In this document: piece by piece, positions 58,978-64,000 of the stretch
How the letters are laid out: each line of letters opens with the position of its first letter
Position numbering within the stretch: position 1 is the first letter of the stretch
Assembly: GCA_030549205.1 (NCBI GenBank)
Contig: JAUKTV010000015.1
Location: 186,001-250,000 of the forward strand
Direction of reading: 5' to 3'
Source: Apiosordaria backusii
Lineage: Eukaryota; Ascomycota; Sordariomycetes; Sordariales; Lasiosphaeriaceae
Length of the DNA: 64,000 nt
Program-made: the position numbers and the translations under genes
The notes under the pieces: model-generated
What the model was told of the DNA's origin: nothing
The model's input: the letters and a program-made list of their open reading frames with translations, nothing else
Databases searched by the model: none

Positions 58978-60874
58978 TGTCTCTTTAAAAAGTAAAGCTT
59001 TTAAAAAAGAATTCCTATTATAACGTTATATTTAATGTTAATTCTTTTTATAATTAATTTAATTTATTATTGAAATTACTTAAAGCCTACTTACCATAAT
59101 AATTATATATAATTAAACCTTTTATTATTAAATTTAATAATAAATTTATAAAATAATAATATAATTAAATCCTTTAAATACCTTTTTTATTACCGAATTA
59201 TTTCAAACCGTATTAATAATTTCTTTATTAACTTATATTAAGGCTAAATATTGATATTTATATAAAGTTAAAGAGGATTTTATTGACTTTTCTTTACTAT
59301 TCTTATTTTATATTACTTATTATATTCTTTTTTTATATTATTTAAAATTTAATTCTTTATAATATCAAATATAAATTTATTTTATACAATTTAATAATTA
59401 AAAAATAATATTAATATAATAATAGTATATAATTTATAATTTATAAATATAAAATTTTAAAATTAAATTAATATAAATATTTTAAATTTATCGATATAAT
59501 AATAATTATATTAAAAAGAAATTAATAAGAAATAAAATTAAATCTCTTCTATTATTTAATTAACGATTATATATAACTTTAATATCTTAAGGTTCGGTGG
59601 TATATATACAAAACATAATATATAGATGCTTACGATTAATATAATAGTAAACAATATCTTTAAATTATTTAATATACTATTAAACTAACTACCTATTAAG
59701 ATATTTTAGCCTTTATTATTATACTTGCAATCGATATTAGCTTTGCTAACTATCCTTCTATCTTATCCTTCTCTTCGAAAGCTTTATCTTAAGTCTTTAT
59801 ATTATCTTCTTTAATTTACCGGTCTATATTAAGATCGATTAAATCCTATTTAAATAATAGAGTCTAATATATTGATTAAAAGATAAAGTAGCAATAGCGT
59901 ATATAATATATATTTAAATATAAGCAATACTTATATTCTTTTATTTTTTAGTACGGCTATTATTATATTGGCCAATTTAAGATACTTATAGTAATCTAAT
60001 ATCGGGATCTTATATTTATAGGCTTTTAATATAATTATATACTACTATTATATTAATACTATCTTTTAATTATTAAGTTATATAAGACAGACCTATATTT
60101 AACACTATAATCGATTAAGTCTTAATATAGTAAGTAATATAGGAGAGGAATATAGTAGGTAATATAGGAAAATAATATAGTAAGTAATATAAGAAAAGAA
60201 TATAGTAAATAATATAAAAAAGGAAGAAAAGTAGTAAATAGGATCCTTTTTAACTTTATATAGACGCTAGTACTTAGCCTTAGTATAGGCCGGTAAGGGA
60301 GTTATCGGTACAGTTATAAGTAATTTAATAGTAAAGGAAACGTTTAGAAGGTTTAATTACAATGTTATTATATAAACTTATTATTAAACTTGATAGTAGA
60401 AGGTTTAACTATATAATAAGTATATAATAAGCATATAATAATCACGTAACTATAACGGTAGCCCTAGGCAGTTTAAGTAGCATACTAGATCAACTGTAAA
60501 GAAAACCAATACCGGGTATAGCATTGTAAAAGATTTTTTTTTTTAAAAGCTCCACTTCTTAAAGAGACATAAGATATAACTATAATATTTTATTTTTTAT
60601 ATAATATATTATACTTTATTAATTTAAAGAGGATTGAATAAACTTTAAATTAAAGTAGTAAATTAATAATAATAATAATAATATTTAAGTAAAAGTATTT
60701 TAAAAGAAAGATAAAGTAAATGGATAGTTAGTAAAGTTAATTTTAATTATAAAAGTAATAATAAAAGATGAAATAATTCAATGGTTAATTAATTAAATAG
60801 GTATATTAAATAATGTAAAAATACTATTATATTAATCATAGATATTTATATATTATATTTTATTAAACTTTAAG
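58978..60874 (-). mobile_element. Full-length reverse family R copy split by a forward R copy
   Basis: It starts tgtctctttaaaaagtaaag and ends attaaactttaag after an interruption at 59586-60573. It is older and more mutated than the copy it hosts. Confidence 0.78.
59586..60573 (+). mobile_element. Full-length family R copy with a 15 bp duplication
   Basis: This 988 bp copy starts cttaaggttcggtggtatat and ends at the family 3' terminus (agctccacttcttaaagaga). The flanks atataactttaatat (59571-59585) and atataactataatat (60574-60588) differ at one position. It has four minisatellite units (60125-60225). It is nested in an R copy of opposite orientation, as at 11112. Confidence 0.88.
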
Positions 60875-61189
60875 TAAATATAGATATAATTTTAAATTTA
60901 ACCTTTGCTATAACTTAAAGGTTAACCTTTTATAATTTAATTACGATTAAATTATAATTTAAATAAATAGTTTCAATTATAAAAACTATTTTTATTAAAT
61001 AAAAGTAAAGATAATAAAGGTTTTTAGTTAATATAGACATATACTTTTAAGTTAATATATAGATTTCCTTTTTTTAAAATAATACCTTTATACTTTATAT
61101 ACAATAACCGTTTAAATTAAAAATAAATAAATAAATATTAAATTATTGTTATATTTTAAATATAACAATGATCTTATATATAAATATTT
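60875..61189. other. Unassigned AT-rich stretch
   Basis: No supported feature. A local inverted motif (ttaaattattgttatatttt / aaatataacaat) occurs near 61140-61170, too short to classify. Confidence 0.3.
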
Positions 61190-62870
61190 AAAATTAAGAT
61201 ATTATATAATATTTTTATAAATTACTTAAATTATGATTTAACTAATTATTTATTATATTGTTTTATTTTTTATTATTATTGCTATAATTAAAATTAATTA
61301 TACTTTTACTTTATTTTCTTTTAAAATTTCTTTTTAAATACTTTCTTTTAAATATTTAATTTATTTATTTTTACTTTAATTTAAAAATAATTAAAATATA
61401 TAATTACAATAATATATAAAGTTAACTTTTAAATAAAAGTAATCTTTATTTTTTAATTATTACTACTTTTTTATTAATAAATTTAAATTATTAATAATTA
61501 TTTAACTTTAAAACTTTATATTAATAAGTTTTTAATAAAATAATATATTACTATTATATTGATATTTTTATTATTATTTTTAAACTATATAAAATAAATA
61601 TATATTATTATTTTATAAAATCATTATTAAATTTAAAAACTAAAATTTATTATATAATAAAAATAGAATTATAACGATAAATAAACCTTAATTAATTTAT
61701 TATTGTATTAATTTAATTATAAAAAATTTTAATATTAAATATAATATTATAAAAATATTATATAATTATTATAATTTTTACTTTAAAGGTTTTATTAAAC
61801 GTTCTATTTAATAAAGCTTTTTATATAAATAGTAAAGATTTATTAAATATTCTTATTAAAGTTAATAATTATTCAATATTTATTAATTAACGTATTATTT
61901 ATATTTAAATAAAGTTATTAATTTTATTAAATATTTTAAAAAGCTTAATAGTTATAAATATTAAAAAAAAAAAAATTATATAAAGAATTTAACGTAAATG
62001 AATATTAAATATAATATTATAAAAGAATATTTTTTAAAAGCCTTACTTTTTAAAAAAATAAAAGAAATTAAAGTAAATAAATAAAAATATAAGTATAAAG
62101 ATTATTTTTCTTTTCAAGTTAAAGTTTTTAAAAAAAGTTCTTTTATAATATTATATTTTATTTAAATTCTCTTTATAGTTAATTAAATATATTATTAAAT
62201 TAATTAATATTACTTATATAATTATATATTTATTTAATAATTAAATTTCTTATTATTAAGTTTTATAATATATTTATAAATTAAACTTTTTTAATACCTT
62301 CTTTATAATTAAATTACTTAAAAATATAATAATAATTTCTATATTAATTTAAATTAAAATTAAATATTAATATTTATATAGAATTAAAAAGATTCTATTT
62401 ACTATTTTTTATATTACTTATTATATTAAATTAGATTTTCCAGTTAATTAAAGTTACTATAATAAATTAAATTTATAATTTTTAATATTAATATATTAAT
62501 TATAATAAATATTATAATATATTATAAATTAAATTATAATAGAATAAATAATATAAATATTATTTAAACTTTATTATCTTTAATTAGAATTTTCTTTAAA
62601 TTCGATTAAATTAATAATTTTAAAAAGAAAATTGTAAGTTTTATTAATAATAAAGATAATATTTATTTAAATATTTAATAATAAATAATTAAAATAATAT
62701 CTTTATCAAATAAAGAATTAAATAATATAATTTATTTATAATAGTAAATAAATATTAATTAATCTTATAGTATATTAAATTTGTTATAAAGAAAGTCCAC
62801 GTTAAGTATAATAATATAAAAGAATTTCTTTTTAAAAGATTCTTTTTTAAAAAATTTAAAATAAAAAATA
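61190..62870. mobile_element. Cluster of very old family R fragments
   Basis: Approximate pieces are forward R 61190-61760, forward R 3' end 61985-62062 (aaaagccttactttttaaaa), reverse R 62115-62450 (to the R cgattacag region) and forward R 3' end 62772-62860 (ataaaagaatttctttttaa). The intervening stretches of 100-320 bp are featureless. The near absence of C and G makes the borders uncertain. Confidence 0.5.
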
Positions 62871-62879
62871 TATAATATC

Positions 62880-63360
62880 TTTATATTTTTTAAAAAGTAA
62901 AGCTTTTAAAAAAAGCTTTTTTATAATATTATATTCAATATTAATTCCTTTTATAGTTAATTTAATATACTATTTAATTTATTGAAATTACCGTTATAAT
63001 TATATACTTATTATATAATTAAAGCTTTTACTATTAAAGGTAATAAGATATTTAAATCTTTTAAACATTTCTTTTATTATTAAATTATTTATAATATTAA
63101 TCACTTTTTTATTAATTTATATTAAAGTTAAATATTAATATTCATATAAAATAAAAAGAAATTCTATTTACTATTTATTATAATTATTTTTCTTTATATT
63201 TTTTATTATATTAAAATTTGATAGATTATAAGATTAAATAAAAGTCTATTTTATACAATTCAATAATTTAAAGATATTATTAATATAATATTAATTTATA
63301 ATTATACTAAAAGCTTATAAATATAAAATCTTAAAGTTAAACAATAAGTAGGCTAATTAC
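62880..63360 (-). mobile_element. Reverse family R copy, 5'-truncated
   Basis: It runs from the 3' end (tttttaaaaagtaaagcttt) to the R ccttaggatcttatac region (aaaatcttaaagttaaac). It is interrupted or ended by the MITE at 63365. Confidence 0.6.
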
Positions 63361-63364
63361 TTTA

Positions 63365-63590
63365 TTATACGATTAGATAGTTATATATAAAATATATATA
63401 AAACCTTATAAAATTTAAATATAATTTTAAAATAAGTAAAGATATAAAAAGTCCATTAAAAATTATAATATTATTACTTTATATTTATTTATATAATCTT
63501 TTATAAATTTATTTAACTCTTACTTTCAAATTATATTAAAATTTAATAAGGTTTTATATATATACTATTTACAATTACCTAATCGTATAA
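63365..63590. mobile_element. MITE-like element, 226 bp, terminal inverted repeats of about 65 bp, TA duplication
   Basis: The left end ttatacgattagatagttat and the right end (reverse complement ttatacgattaggtaattgt) match over about 65 bp with few differences. The dinucleotide TA flanks both sides (63363-63364, 63591-63592). More than half the element is inverted repeat, so it could fold into one hairpin. It has no coding capacity, and the TIR sequence differs from the MITE at 12805. Confidence 0.82.
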
Positions 63591-63592
63591 TA

Positions 63593-64000
63593 GGGAAATA
63601 AATATACTTAATAAATATTTCAACTTTACTAATATTATAAAGGCATACGTAATTAAAGCTAAAGTAAGGTTACGATATAAATATATTATTTAGTTTAAAA
63701 TATTAAGTTAAAAAAGGAAAGAACTTAATTAAAGTTAAGGTTTTAAAGGCAGGCTTTTTATAAACTTATAAAATACTAATTAAATATAATTAAAATATAA
63801 AAATCCTTTAAATTTTTAAAAGTTATAACTAATACTATAATATTACCCCTCGATTTAGAAAGTTAAATACTATATAATGTAAAAATAAATAAGAATTTAA
63901 AAATAAGTAAAGATAATAATAATAAAATAACTATTTAAAATAATAAATCAATCCTTATTACTATTAAATATTATTAATAATACCTTAATATTTATAACAT
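63593..64000. other. Unassigned stretch at the window end
   Basis: It is AT-rich with scattered retained CpG (aggcatacgtaatt, aaggttacgatata) and a ccc-containing spot at about 63846. I recognise no gene or repeat family. Confidence 0.35.

Noticed and set aside
1..64000. tRNA, rRNA, riboswitch, CRISPR or bacterial operon signals
   Set aside because: None was found. The composition, nested LTR elements and RIP pattern indicate fungal heterochromatin.

Overview
The window is a gene-free, very AT-rich heterochromatic block from a filamentous ascomycete (Pezizomycotina type). It is built almost entirely of transposable elements inserted into one another. Copies of the same element differ mainly by C-to-T and G-to-A changes, chiefly at CpA/TpG. 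Reading frames are broken by TAA/TAG where Gln or Trp is expected. This is the signature of repeat-induced point mutation (RIP). I see no functional host gene, tRNA, rRNA or CRISPR array, and the few open frames of 64 to 104 codons lie inside an LTR or a retroposon copy.

Layout. 1-5962: a reverse-oriented Ty1/copia relic (Copia-B copy 1) carrying two retroposon insertions. 5963-13190: nested copies of a roughly 950-990 bp repeat, called family R here, with unassigned stretches and a 364 bp MITE. 13190-29133: a five-layer stack, in which an old R fragment holds a full R copy (13252-28878), which holds Copia-A (13653-28302, TSD gtaag), which holds Copia-B copy 2 (18513-26801, TSD aaata), which holds a hardly mutated solo LTR of the Copia-A family (22466-23144). 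29134-36605: R fragments, a Copia-B LTR piece and an unclassified relic. 36608-52705: Copia-B copy 3 (reverse), split by R copies, one of which carries a 7.3 kb Ty3/Gypsy element (39327-46660, minus strand). 52706-58190: a second Ty3/Gypsy relic with chromodomain (plus strand), split in its reverse transcriptase by a 1.9 kb TIR element. 58190-64000: more R copies and a 226 bp MITE.

The autonomous elements would once have supplied Gag, protease, integrase, reverse transcriptase and RNase H. All are now dead: active-site Asp codons have become Asn and stops are dense. The most interesting material is family R, whose copies have no terminal inverted repeats, are flanked by 10-16 bp target duplications and are often cut short at one end down to 59 bp. 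Empty target sites for several insertions survive in sister Copia-B copies. A second point is a consistent gradient of RIP within LTRs: the outer LTR edges are much less mutated than the same sequence at the inner edges. All coordinates marked approximate come from reading by eye. Family names (R, Copia-A, Copia-B, Gypsy-C, Gypsy-D) are labels made for this annotation.
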